DNA of 38,336 nt from Akkermansiaceae bacterium (GTDB taxonomy: Bacteria > Verrucomicrobiota > Verrucomicrobiia > Verrucomicrobiales > Akkermansiaceae): the NCBI GenBank assembly GCA_022424905.1, contig JAKMGP010000011.1, positions 1 through 38,336 on the forward strand, read 5' to 3'. Numbering within the stretch: position 1 is the first letter of the stretch; every line of letters begins with the position of its first letter. Positions 1-7,786 of the stretch are shown here, piece after piece. The translations under genes and the position numbers were made by a program. Below the pieces are notes generated by a model that saw only the letters and a list, made by a program, of their open reading frames with translations, searched no databases and was not told the origin of the DNA.

Positions 1-398
1 CGATTTCCTTCGGCCTCTGCAACCTCGCGTATCTCAGGGTGGCTGGCATTTGGGTTTTTGGTTAAAAAGTCGAGTGTCTTTTGGGTGACTCGGGCGACTG
101 CCTCTCTTCGGCCGTGACAGTAGCCGACGAGTCCCAGATAATCGCGCTTTCGAATCATGGCCTCCGAGGCATTCATGAAGCGATTTGAAACAACTGAGCT
201 GCGACGAAGGGTCAGGAAATAAAGAAGAATGAGAATCGCTGTGAAGATTGAAAGAATGACGAGCGCTCCCATGACCCAGCCGCCCTTCTTAAGAATCTCA
301 ACCAAGGTGATATCTTTGGTCAATTCTGCAACCTCTTGGGCAGATGCGACAGATGGAATCAGCGCCAAAATAAGAGCGAGGATAAAAGTGGTCTTCAT
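1..398 (-). CDS. MotA/TolQ/ExbB-type proton channel protein, N-terminal part (gene runs off window)
   Basis: About 132 residues are visible from an ATG at 398 reading leftward; the C-terminal part lies outside the window. The protein starts with a Sec-type signal peptide (hydrophobic core ending in an Ala-x-Ala site near residue 20), then a short periplasmic stretch, then a long membrane helix at about residues 40-63. After the helix come the RRSS segment and a helical cytoplasmic region containing EAVARVTQKTL and a Glu-rich EVAEAEG stretch. This matches the ExbB/TolQ family, whose members form the proton channel that energises TonB- or Tol-type envelope work. Family members with an extra N-terminal signal peptide are common in Gram-negative bacteria. 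Whether it is ExbB or TolQ cannot be told without the downstream partners. The family call is fairly secure. Confidence 0.8.
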   Translation of the reverse strand, partial: MKTTFILALILALIPSVASAQEVAELTKDITLVEILKKGGWVMGALVILSIFTAILILLYFLTLRRSSVVSNRFMNASEAMIRKRDYLGLVGYCHGRREAVARVTQKTLDFLTKNPNASHPEIREVAEAEGN

Positions 399-522
399 GA
401 ACTAGTTGGTCGGAGTCTAGCGGGAGATTATTCAGGTGCAAGTGCAGGAAAACCCACCGTAATCTCCTAATTGCCTATAAAAGCGATATCAATTACAGGT
501 TTTGTGCCTAGAATCTAAGGCG

Positions 523-2085
523 ATGTCCGACCTTCCGTTACTTCGAGCAAGGCTCTCACAGGTCTCCCATAAACCGGGTGTCTACCTGCATAAAGACCGG
601 TTGGGCTCGATTATTTACGTCGGAAAAGCAAGGGATCTCCGGAAACGACTGAGCAGCTACTTTATGCCATCGGGCAAAAAGCGGGCGGATCGAAAGACCA
701 GAGCCCTGATCGACTCGATCTGTGACTTTGAAGTCCATGAAGTTCGAAACGAGCAAGAAGCTCTGCTTTTGGAGGGAAAGCTCATCAAGCAGTATCGGCC
801 CCGCTACAACGTAAGCTTTCGTGATGATAAGCGATTTCTCCTAGTAAAAGTGAATCTCAATGATCCGTGGCCGAAGTTTCAAACAACGCGTCTCAAGAAG
901 GGCGATGGAGCGCGATATTTCGGTCCATTCGCACATTCGGGAGCGCTTCGAGCTACCGTTGCTTGGTTGAACAAAGAATTTGGACTTCGGAGTTGTCGGC
1001 CTCGAAATCCAGGAGAAAAAGATTACAAACACTGTAATGCCGATGTCATTCGGAATTGCATGGCTCCTTGTGTCGCGAAGGTCAGTCGTGAGGGATATTT
1101 GGAACAATTAGAGCAGGCTTGTGAATTGCTAAGTGGGAAAGGAAAGGGGGAGCGCCTCAAGAGTCTGAAGGTCGAAATGGAGCAATCAGCGGTAAAATTA
1201 GATTTCGAGAAAGCCGCAAGGCTTCGCGATGTAATTGTGAATCTTGAGCGCGCGTTGAGCCCGACAAGGCAGTTTACGCGCGGACGGGGAGTGCCGACGA
1301 CTGTTAAACCAACTGAGGATTTAGCTGAATTGGGCGATTGGCTCTCACTCAGTGGCCCGCCAACGATTATGGAGTGCTTCGATATTTCCAATATCTCGTC
1401 GACTCATATTGTGGCCTCAATGGTAAGATTTAAGAATGGGTTGCCGGACAACCAAAACTATCGGCAATATAGAATTAGAACAGTGGACGGACAGGATGAT
1501 TTTGCGAGTATGGCCGAGGTGGTTCGGCGTAGATACGGTCGGATCTTACAAGAAAACATGGAGGCTAATCCTGAAGTGGCGGAAAGCACCCAGGAAACTC
1601 ACGTCGAGACTCTTCGGCGACTTGCAGCGGAGGGCAGGAGTCCGGTCACGCTGCCTGATTTGGTGATCGTGGATGGCGGGAAAGGGCAACTCAGTGTTTC
1701 AGTGGCAGAGTTACAGAGGCTTGGGTTGGGTGGCCTGCCGATTTGTGGCTTAGCAAAGCAGCGAGAGGAGATCTTTTTTCCGGGCGAATCCGAGCCCGTA
1801 ATTATTCCACATGATCGGGGGGCCCTTAAGTTGATGCAGCGGATTCGTGACGAAGCACACCGTTTTGCAAATCGCTATAACGAGTTGTTGCTCCGAAAAC
1901 GAGTGAAGGAAAGTTTGTTAGATGATTGTCCCGGTGTGTCTCCGGCAAAGAAGAAAGCACTCTTAAAACGTTTTGGGTCAGTGGCGCGAATTAAGGAGGC
2001 AACGGTAGATCAAATCGCTGAGCTTACGGGATTTTCGGTGAAATCAGCTAACGACATTTTAGAATTTCTGACAGAGAGATCCTAG
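523..2085 (+). CDS. uvrC: UvrABC excinuclease subunit C
   Basis: UvrC makes both incisions around DNA lesions in nucleotide excision repair, loaded by UvrA/UvrB. With the ATG at 523 the protein is 520 residues. Visible domains: GIY-YIG nuclease (GVY at 19-21, YVG at 32-34, R40); four cysteines at 158, 171, 179 and 183, matching in spacing those that bind the [4Fe-4S] cluster in E. coli UvrC; a UVR helix (about 214-243) that contacts UvrB; the RNase H-like second nuclease (ECFDISN at 284-290, VIVDGGKGQL at 381-390); and a C-terminal helix-hairpin-helix pair (about 466-516). A TTG at 502 is in frame, but the ATG at 523 has AAGG just upstream and leaves the expected short N-terminus. It converges on the next gene with a 30-base gap. 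Confidence 0.97.
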   Translation: MSDLPLLRARLSQVSHKPGVYLHKDRLGSIIYVGKARDLRKRLSSYFMPSGKKRADRKTRALIDSICDFEVHEVRNEQEALLLEGKLIKQYRPRYNVSFRDDKRFLLVKVNLNDPWPKFQTTRLKKGDGARYFGPFAHSGALRATVAWLNKEFGLRSCRPRNPGEKDYKHCNADVIRNCMAPCVAKVSREGYLEQLEQACELLSGKGKGERLKSLKVEMEQSAVKLDFEKAARLRDVIVNLERALSPTRQFTRGRGVPTTVKPTEDLAELGDWLSLSGPPTIMECFDISNISSTHIVASMVRFKNGLPDNQNYRQYRIRTVDGQDDFASMAEVVRRRYGRILQENMEANPEVAESTQETHVETLRRLAAEGRSPVTLPDLVIVDGGKGQLSVSVAELQRLGLGGLPICGLAKQREEIFFPGESEPVIIPHDRGALKLMQRIRDEAHRFANRYNELLLRKRVKESLLDDCPGVSPAKKKALLKRFGSVARIKEATVDQIAELTGFSVKSANDILEFLTERS

Positions 2086-2115
2086 TTTAGATTTCCCCCA
2101 ACCGGAGAAGAGTAG

Positions 2116-3339
2116 CTACTTTTGGAGGCAATAGAGGAACTCTTGGCGTTCTCCCCGGTCAACTTTACCAACCCGCAGGAAAAGCTGGTTGTCTAGAGCA
2201 ACTGGACTCGCATAGGTGTCATCTCCAAGCTTGTTTTCCGCGAGCTTTTCAAAGCGATCTCCCGATGCTTTGAAGATCACGGTCGTGCCATTTTTAAGGG
2301 TGGCGTAAATGTGGTCGCCGACCGCTAGTGGTGAAGCCATCACGCCCCGGCGACCAATTTTTGTGGACCATTTTTTCTCTCCAGTTTTAGCATCCCAGCA
2401 ATAAGCTCTGCCATCGTCAGCGATGGCGTAAATCAAGTTGTTGTGTGAGAGGAGAGATTGTTCATAACAGACGACTTTATTTTGCCAGACCTTAATGCCG
2501 GTTCCATCGGCTTTGACTCCGGCGGTTTCTTTTTCGGGAAAGCCACCGCTCGCAAAGATCATATCGTCCGTCCATACAATAGTCCCGCACATCGATTTGG
2601 CTCCCGCTTCGACTTCCCAGTTTAGGTTGCCGGTGGTGGGTTCATAGCTCGAAAATTTATTGATACCGGAAATGAAGAGCTGCTCTTTGCCCCCAACAGT
2701 TGCAACGACAGGAGTGGCCCAGTAGTCATGACCGGCTCTCGGAGTCTTCCAAACTTCCTTGCCATTGGAGGATTTTAATGCTGTTAGGAATCCCCCTTTT
2801 TCAGTTCCAATTACGACAATGAAAATCTCTTTGTAGAGGATTGGAGTGGAGCCAAATCCGAATGGGTAAGATGGGAGATAATTCCCCACGGCTTTAGACC
2901 AGATGATTTTTGCATCGGGCGAAATAGCTGTGACTTTTATTTTTTTATCGTTTTGGAAAGTGACGAGGATGTTTTGGCCATCCCACTGAGCAGATGCTGA
3001 AGCAGGAGAGTTTTCCGAATGGAGCGGTGTTGGGAAGCCACCTTGGTGAACCACCTTTGACCAGATCACTTTCCCAGTTTTTCGATCAAGGCAAAGGAGT
3101 GACTGAGTTGATTTTTTTTGGTCAGCGGAAGTCAGATAAATTCTTCCTTTAACAAAAATTGGGGTGGAATGGCCGCGCCCAGGAATAGCGGTTTTCCAGC
3201 CTACATTTTTGTCTTCTGACCACTCGATAGGCGGCTTGGCTGTGCTCGGAGCATGATTGTTTTGGTCCGTGCCGCGCCACTGGGGCCAATCGGCGGCTTG
3301 GAGTGGGAAGAGAAAGGAAAGCAGGATAAGTCGCTTCAT
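2116..3339 (-). CDS. Secreted PQQ-like beta-propeller protein
   Basis: A 407-residue protein with a short signal peptide (hydrophobic core after MKR, likely cleaved near QAA) followed at once by the WPQWRG motif typical of secreted PQQ-like propellers. The rest is a chain of repeated beta-blades of the type 'GxxYxxSADQ...LLCLDRKTGKVIWSK', including LNWEVEAG and AYCWDAKTGEKKW. These are WD40/PQQ-like repeats, related to BamB and to the quinoprotein dehydrogenases. I see no clear catalytic residues or haem motif, so a scaffold or substrate-binding role in the periplasm is as likely as an enzyme. Such proteins are numerous in Planctomycetes and Verrucomicrobia. It is divergent from the transporter gene at 3423, leaving 83 bases for both promoters. 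The specific function is unknown. Confidence 0.85.
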   Translation of the reverse strand: MKRLILLSFLFPLQAADWPQWRGTDQNNHAPSTAKPPIEWSEDKNVGWKTAIPGRGHSTPIFVKGRIYLTSADQKKSTQSLLCLDRKTGKVIWSKVVHQGGFPTPLHSENSPASASAQWDGQNILVTFQNDKKIKVTAISPDAKIIWSKAVGNYLPSYPFGFGSTPILYKEIFIVVIGTEKGGFLTALKSSNGKEVWKTPRAGHDYWATPVVATVGGKEQLFISGINKFSSYEPTTGNLNWEVEAGAKSMCGTIVWTDDMIFASGGFPEKETAGVKADGTGIKVWQNKVVCYEQSLLSHNNLIYAIADDGRAYCWDAKTGEKKWSTKIGRRGVMASPLAVGDHIYATLKNGTTVIFKASGDRFEKLAENKLGDDTYASPVALDNQLFLRVGKVDRGERQEFLYCLQK

Positions 3340-3422
3340 CGGTCTAAGTATGGAGGCTTTTGTGATCCAGGCAACGGGAGAATAAGGTATTCAGAATAGA
3401 GGAAATTGTTAAGAATTCTGCC

Positions 3423-4379
3423 ATGCTCGCTCGCATTGTGAATTTTTTTTGGTTGTGGACCTTCTTGGGGACTGGGTGGGCTTGGTTTGTTCCGGAGCAT
3501 TTCACGTGGTTTCTTGGGGTGATTCCTGGAACGGAACTAAAGTGGATTCCAGTCGGGTTGGGGATCATTATGCTTGGAATGGGGATGACTCTGACTTTTG
3601 CAGATTTCCGCGAGGTTTTGACAATGCCGAAGTGGGTTCTACTTGGGATTATTGCCCAGTTTTTGATCATGCCGTTGATTGGGTGGGGCGTCGCCACAAT
3701 CTTTTCGCTGCCGGCCCAGTTCAAACTTGGGATCATCTTAGTGAGTTGCTGTCCGGGAGGAACGGCGTCGAATGTGGTAACTTATCTGGCCCGCGGTAAT
3801 CTCGCGTTGAGCGTTATGATGACAATGTGCTCCACTCTCTTGGCAATAGGATTGACTCCGTTGCTGACGAAGACCTACGCGTCAGCGATCCTTGAAGTTG
3901 ATGCATGGAGCATGGTCGTCTCGATGGTGATGATTGTTCTTCTGCCCATTATCATTGGTTTGGTTTTAAATTCGCTTGCAGGCGAGAAACTGGAAGCGAT
4001 CAAGAAGGGATCACCTCTAATCTCGGTTTTTGTAATTGTGCTGATCGTTGCTGCGGTGGTCGGCGCCACGAAACCAAATATTCAAGCGCATTGGGAAACC
4101 TTGCTTCCTGCAGTCTTCCTAGTGCATGCTTTTGGGTTCGCCTTGGGATATCTTTGGGGAAGAGTTTTTGGTTTGAAGGAAAAGGAATGTCGGACGTTTT
4201 CGATTGAGGTTGGAATGCAAAATTCCGGTCTTGGCTCACAATTGGCAAAGACGCATTTTACGTTGATGGCAGCGGCACCGTGTGCAATTTCGGCTTTTTA
4301 CCACTGCATGATTGGGAGTTTCCTTGCGAGTCTTTGGCGGCGATGTGCGAGGAGTGAGCAACCATCAGACGATTGTTAG
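3423..4379 (+). CDS. Bile acid:sodium symporter family transporter
   Basis: A 318-residue very hydrophobic protein with about nine to ten membrane helices. The segment around residues 104-127 contains CCPGGTASN followed by VVTYLARGNLALSV, the hallmark of the bile acid:sodium symporter (BASS) family, where the broken helix binds sodium and substrate. A second conserved segment, IEVGMQNSGLG, lies near residue 262 and matches the second crossing helix. Bacterial BASS proteins move organic anions such as pantoate, pyruvate or 2-keto acids with sodium; the substrate here cannot be read from sequence. It converges with the peroxidase gene, 69 bases apart. The family is clear, the substrate unknown. 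Confidence 0.9.
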   Translation: MLARIVNFFWLWTFLGTGWAWFVPEHFTWFLGVIPGTELKWIPVGLGIIMLGMGMTLTFADFREVLTMPKWVLLGIIAQFLIMPLIGWGVATIFSLPAQFKLGIILVSCCPGGTASNVVTYLARGNLALSVMMTMCSTLLAIGLTPLLTKTYASAILEVDAWSMVVSMVMIVLLPIIIGLVLNSLAGEKLEAIKKGSPLISVFVIVLIVAAVVGATKPNIQAHWETLLPAVFLVHAFGFALGYLWGRVFGLKEKECRTFSIEVGMQNSGLGSQLAKTHFTLMAAAPCAISAFYHCMIGSFLASLWRRCARSEQPSDDC

Positions 4380-4448
4380 GCCGGAATTAAATGGCGCGAT
4401 GATAAGAGTCCGTTCATCTTCCCTTCTTTTGCGGAATCCGGGGGGGGA

Positions 4449-5582
4449 TCACTCGTGCTCAAAATTTGGATCGAGACGATGGGTGTGGTCAGGAAAATTG
4501 AGTTTGATGCTTTCGGTGGAAGGCGTGCCCTTCGGGGGAGTAGGTAAAGTTGTCTTTTTCTTTGTAAGACTGTCGTCGGTGAAGGCGCGAAGAAAATCGA
4601 GAAGGTTGCTGATTTCTTCATCGGTTAAGCCCAGATCACCTAGGTCGTCGTGGTTAACTGTTTCTGGGTAGTCCGTGACGCCCCAACGTTCCGGTTCGAG
4701 GTCGCGCTTGTTATAGAATTCAAGAACTTCGCGGAGTGTTTTAATTGAGCCGTTGTGGAGATAAGGGGCAGTGAGTTCGATGTTTCGGAGGCCTGGAGCG
4801 CGAAATTTCCCGAAGTCTTCCGGGTTACCAGTGACAGTGAAGAGGCCAGGGTCCTTCCTGCCAGAGGCGGGTCCTCCGAGATTGTCGTATCCAAAGTCGG
4901 AGAGGAGTGGTTTGCTCCAGTTTTGAGGTTCTAGGAGGTGGCAGTCGGCACAGCCACCCGAAGACTTGAAGATATCGAGCCCTCGCTTTTGAGATAGCGA
5001 TAGAGCATCTTCGTCTCCTGCTTGGTATCGGTCGAAGGGAGAATCGAAGGGGCGGAATGATGGGGACTTCAGGAATTCAACAAGCGATCGAAAAACAAGA
5101 TAAGTGAGTTGCTCGTTATCTTTGAGAGCGCTTCTTGGGAATTTTTCTTTGTAGGTTGATTTTCGTATTTTCTGAGCGAGCTCTGCCTTGTTTTTGAGGT
5201 TCATTTCATGGCTTTCGAAAAAGGGTTTGCCCACTTGTTCAAAAAGATCTTTGGCCCGTCCGTCGTAAAAAAGACCGCCTTCCCACGCGAATATTTCGGT
5301 CCCATTTGGGAGTAGGACATCTTCGTATGCGAAGGCAGGAATGAGAGCTGCATACATAAGAGACGGAGCGTTTCGATTACCTGAGAAGGATGGGTTTGCT
5401 CCGGGAGAGACGCGTCTGGGGTCGGCAAATGCGTGGTTGGGATTGTGGCAAGTCATGCATGACTGGCCGGGAGGATTTGAAAGGTTTTTATCGGTGAACA
5501 CAGAACGCCCGATCTCAGCGAGACCGGGCGCAGCTTGAAGTGTAGTGGACCCGCAGAGTAATGAAACGAGGAGACGGAACAT
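4449..5582 (-). CDS. Diheme cytochrome c peroxidase (CcpA/MauG family)
   Basis: A 377-residue exported protein: signal peptide ending near QAA (residue 18), first c-haem site CMTCH at 42-46 followed by the NHAFADPR motif, second site CADCH at 211-215. The conserved C-terminal block FRAPGLRNIELTAPYLHNGS (about 260-279) is typical of diheme cytochrome c peroxidases. These periplasmic enzymes reduce hydrogen peroxide to water with electrons from a small cytochrome or copper protein; MauG relatives oxidise protein side chains instead. About 35 extra residues at the C-terminus are Pro/Lys/Thr- and His-rich and look like a flexible tail. The gene follows sodN on the same strand after only 32 bases, suggesting one transcript in which the SOD product is the peroxidase substrate. 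Confidence 0.9.
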   Translation of the reverse strand: MFRLLVSLLCGSTTLQAAPGLAEIGRSVFTDKNLSNPPGQSCMTCHNPNHAFADPRRVSPGANPSFSGNRNAPSLMYAALIPAFAYEDVLLPNGTEIFAWEGGLFYDGRAKDLFEQVGKPFFESHEMNLKNKAELAQKIRKSTYKEKFPRSALKDNEQLTYLVFRSLVEFLKSPSFRPFDSPFDRYQAGDEDALSLSQKRGLDIFKSSGGCADCHLLEPQNWSKPLLSDFGYDNLGGPASGRKDPGLFTVTGNPEDFGKFRAPGLRNIELTAPYLHNGSIKTLREVLEFYNKRDLEPERWGVTDYPETVNHDDLGDLGLTDEEISNLLDFLRAFTDDSLTKKKTTLPTPPKGTPSTESIKLNFPDHTHRLDPNFEHE

Positions 5583-5614
5583 TAAAGGGTGAAGTCAGAG
5601 GTAATGTGGCTCTC

Positions 5615-6070
5615 CTACTTCTTTTTAGTGCCGAAATGTTTCTCGAAATCGTGCATCAAGTCATGAAGTTTGGCAACGTTCGCCGCGTCGGTGGACTGTT
5701 TGCACTTCATGGCCGTAACGATGATCTGATGGCAGAGTTGGAGTTTGGCCATGTAGGCTGCTTTGTCAGATTCGGCTTCAGCGAGTTTGAGGCGTTGGGC
5801 GAGGAAGTAGTTGAGGGTTTTGTCTTGGATCGCTTGTGCGTGGGACTCTTTATTCGTGATCCACCGGGTTAGTTGGTGGGCGTTTTTTGAAGGGTTCTTG
5901 GAAAGCTCGATGATCTGTTGGGAGGCTTTTTCGATGGTCTCAAAGTCTGTGTGCATTGACTCGATGACGTTGTCATCGTTATAGATACCACAGGGAACCT
6001 GGCAGTGAGCTGAGATCGTTGCAGGAGCGAGGAAAGAAAAGGCGCAGAGGGCGAGGATTGATTTTTTCAT
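5615..6070 (-). CDS. sodN: Nickel superoxide dismutase, exported form
   Basis: A 151-residue precursor. Residues 1-21 form a Sec signal peptide (KK, hydrophobic core, ISA at the end). The next residues are HCQVPCGIY: the nickel hook H-C-x-x-P-C-G-x-Y that defines Ni-SOD. In this enzyme nickel is bound by the free N-terminal amine and side chain of His1, by Cys2 and Cys6 and by a backbone amide, so cleavage exactly before His22 is needed for activity, and the Ala-x-Ala site is placed to do that. The mature part (130 residues) is all-helical as expected for the four-helix bundle, slightly longer than the 117 residues of the Streptomyces enzyme. No sodX-type maturation peptidase gene lies nearby. 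The cytochrome c peroxidase gene follows in the same direction. Family call is strong; export by Sec is inferred. Confidence 0.92.
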   Translation of the reverse strand: MKKSILALCAFSFLAPATISAHCQVPCGIYNDDNVIESMHTDFETIEKASQQIIELSKNPSKNAHQLTRWITNKESHAQAIQDKTLNYFLAQRLKLAEAESDKAAYMAKLQLCHQIIVTAMKCKQSTDAANVAKLHDLMHDFEKHFGTKKK

Positions 6071-6121
6071 ATCGACGAAACGTTAACTGATTGGGCTAAA
6101 GGCGCAAGAAACGAAAAAGCA

Positions 6122-6165
6122 ATCAAACGACGAAGAAAAGACGAAAATTCAGATTCTCGTTTGAT
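6122..6165. repeat. Inverted repeat upstream of sodN
   Basis: ATCAAACGA at 6122-6130 is perfectly inverted as TCGTTTGAT at 6157-6165, with 26 bases between. It lies 52-95 bases before the sodN start, so it would be in the promoter or 5' leader. It could be a hairpin or a looped operator; no factor can be assigned. Confidence 0.45.
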
Positions 6166-6188
6166 GCAACAAGAGTTACGGGCTTTTT

Positions 6189-6200
6189 AGTGAATTCACT
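6189..6200. promoter_or_regulatory. 12-bp perfect palindrome between the SpoU methyltransferase gene and sodN
   Basis: AGTGAATTCACT is a perfect palindrome about 120 bases upstream of the sodN start. It may be an operator for a dimeric regulator, but a 12-mer palindrome can also occur by chance, and it contains a simple EcoRI site. Confidence 0.25.
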
Positions 6201-6280
6201 TTTCAGTAAATGGTCTCACAGCATTTATCCCGCAGCACACTGCCTTAGGGTTTTGGTGAAAGGAACGATCAGCCTGTTTA

Positions 6281-6967
6281 TCAGGGAAGATTTTGCTGGA
6301 GTTTTTGCAGAAATATCGCTGAGGCCGAAGCAACATTGAGTGAGTCTGTCCCTCGCGACATTGGGATATGAATGAGCTGATCACAATAGGATTCAATGGT
6401 CTTGTTGAGACCGAAGTCCTCCGGTCCCAGAAGGAGGGCGATTTGATCGGGAATTGGTTGGTAGTCGTTGATGGGAACGGAAATTCCAGAAAGGCTCGCA
6501 CCCAGAATATGGTGGGTTTTTTTAATCTCGGCGAGATCTGAGATGAAGTCTGAAGCGCGTCGGACTGGCAGGTTAAAAAGGTTGCCAGCGGAGGCTCGAA
6601 TAGCTTTGGCATTAAATGGGGAGGCGCCCTTGCCTAGAAGGATACCCTCTCCACCCAATGCGGCAGTGTTACGAATAATTGTCCCTAGGTTTCCGGGGTC
6701 GGCAATCTCGGGGAGAACAACGAGGGTCCCTTTCGTTACCTCAGAAAGAGGCGGGTTCATTGGTTTGCGAGCAATCGCGAGATAGCCGCGGTGGAAATGA
6801 AAACCGAGAAGAGATGACGCTTCGTCACGTGAGAGATCCTTTCCAATACGAATGATTTTATCTATTGAATATGAAGAATCTTGGAGGCGCTCAACTGGAA
6901 TTTGGCCTTCTACGATAAAGTGAGTTTCGGTTTCCCCTTCTTGAAGGAGCTTACGCCAATTGATCAT
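6281..6967 (-). CDS. SpoU/TrmH-family RNA 2'-O-methyltransferase
   Basis: A 228-residue protein with the three SpoU motifs in order: DPGNLGTIIRN at about 90-100 (catalytic Arg and Asn), LLLGPEDFGL at 178-187 and IPMSRGTDSLNVASASAI at 201-218. These build the deep trefoil knot that binds S-adenosylmethionine. The N-terminal 70 residues look like the L30e-like RNA-binding domain found in RlmB and TsnR relatives. The enzyme would methylate a ribose 2'-OH in rRNA or tRNA in the cytoplasm; which nucleotide cannot be told. It is last in a same-strand run after metH and the lipoprotein, 56 bases after the latter. Its SAM cofactor derives from methionine, so the location behind metH may be meaningful or coincidental. 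Confidence 0.88.
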   Translation of the reverse strand: MINWRKLLQEGETETHFIVEGQIPVERLQDSSYSIDKIIRIGKDLSRDEASSLLGFHFHRGYLAIARKPMNPPLSEVTKGTLVVLPEIADPGNLGTIIRNTAALGGEGILLGKGASPFNAKAIRASAGNLFNLPVRRASDFISDLAEIKKTHHILGASLSGISVPINDYQPIPDQIALLLGPEDFGLNKTIESYCDQLIHIPMSRGTDSLNVASASAIFLQKLQQNLP

Positions 6968-7023
6968 AGTATTTGGATCCAGGTCAGGTCAGGTCGTGAC
7001 GTGATGAGGAAAAAGGAAAGAGG

Positions 7024-7785
7024 TTACGGACGGGCCTTGATCTTACAGGATTGAGAGATCTGTCGCCATGTGAAATCCTTGCGGAGCATGTCTTCAAGAA
7101 ATGCGTCCCTAGGAGCAAGGAGATGGGCGTTAACGAGTTTGGCTGGATTGGTGAGGCGGGAAAAGAGGACATGCTTAATTTTTGATTTAGCTACCGATTT
7201 ACAACCATATCCTTTGGGGTGGTTTGCGGACCAATAGTGGATCTGATCTCCATAAGAACCAAGGTAGATGACTGAGTGGCCTCGTTCTTTTTTGCCAATG
7301 GCATTAGTCCACCACATCTTCATGAAGTCTCCGGGGTATGCGTGATCATACGAGGTGAAGTTGATTCCACATTTGAGATCGGCAAAAAGCTTTGCCGTGC
7401 CGGGTCCATTGGCATTCCATCGTCCGAAAATTTCCTCACCATCTTTGGCTCCTAGCTTGGCGAAGCGAGCATATTTACCTTCAGGTAGGAGGGTGGAATT
7501 ACGGAGGCGAAGTTGCTCAATCGTACGGAGGAAGATGAGATAAGTGGCGCCGGAGCAGAAGGTAGACTTGGCCGCTTTGAGATCCTGTTTAATAATTCCA
7601 TTTTCTAGAGAGACACTGGATGCGAGTCTATCGACCGCAGCTTGGGAGGCATCATAGCCATATCCTTTTGGCATCGACCTTACAGAGGTGAGGATGAGTG
7701 AGTTGATGGAGGTATCCGTTACTTGCGTTCGAACCTGGGAACAGGAGGGCAGAGCGGCGGCTAGGATAATGCAAGTCAATCTCAC
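7024..7785 (-). CDS. Putative lipoprotein with papain/NlpC-like catalytic pattern
   Basis: A 253-residue protein with a GTG start and a very short signal peptide whose end, ALPSC (Cys15), resembles a lipobox; proline at -2 is unusual. I do not recognise a named family. The order STFCSGATYLIF (Cys77), then ERGHSVIYLG (His170), then HYWSANHPKGYG (Asn188) resembles the Cys-His-Asn order of papain-fold, NlpC/P60 and CHAP hydrolases, with Cys at a helix start and His on a strand. A cell-wall amidase or peptidase role is therefore possible but unproven. Its start is one base after the metH stop codon (TAG at 7789-7787, GTG at 7785), so its translation is probably coupled to that of metH. Confidence 0.6.
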   Translation of the reverse strand: MRLTCIILAAALPSCSQVRTQVTDTSINSLILTSVRSMPKGYGYDASQAAVDRLASSVSLENGIIKQDLKAAKSTFCSGATYLIFLRTIEQLRLRNSTLLPEGKYARFAKLGAKDGEEIFGRWNANGPGTAKLFADLKCGINFTSYDHAYPGDFMKMWWTNAIGKKERGHSVIYLGSYGDQIHYWSANHPKGYGCKSVAKSKIKHVLFSRLTNPAKLVNAHLLAPRDAFLEDMLRKDFTWRQISQSCKIKARP

Positions 7786-7786
7786 G

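Noticed and set aside
502-522. TTG at 502 as the uvrC start
   Set aside because: The ATG at 523 has an upstream AAGG and gives the normal N-terminus; the seven extra residues have no family match.
6196-6612. Long open frame opposite and offset to the SpoU methyltransferase
   Set aside because: It is another frame of the same region; the methyltransferase motifs lie in the frame at 6281-6967.
6981-6995. Three tandem AGGTC units between the lipoprotein and methyltransferase genes
   Set aside because: Only 15 bases in total; too short to call a functional repeat.
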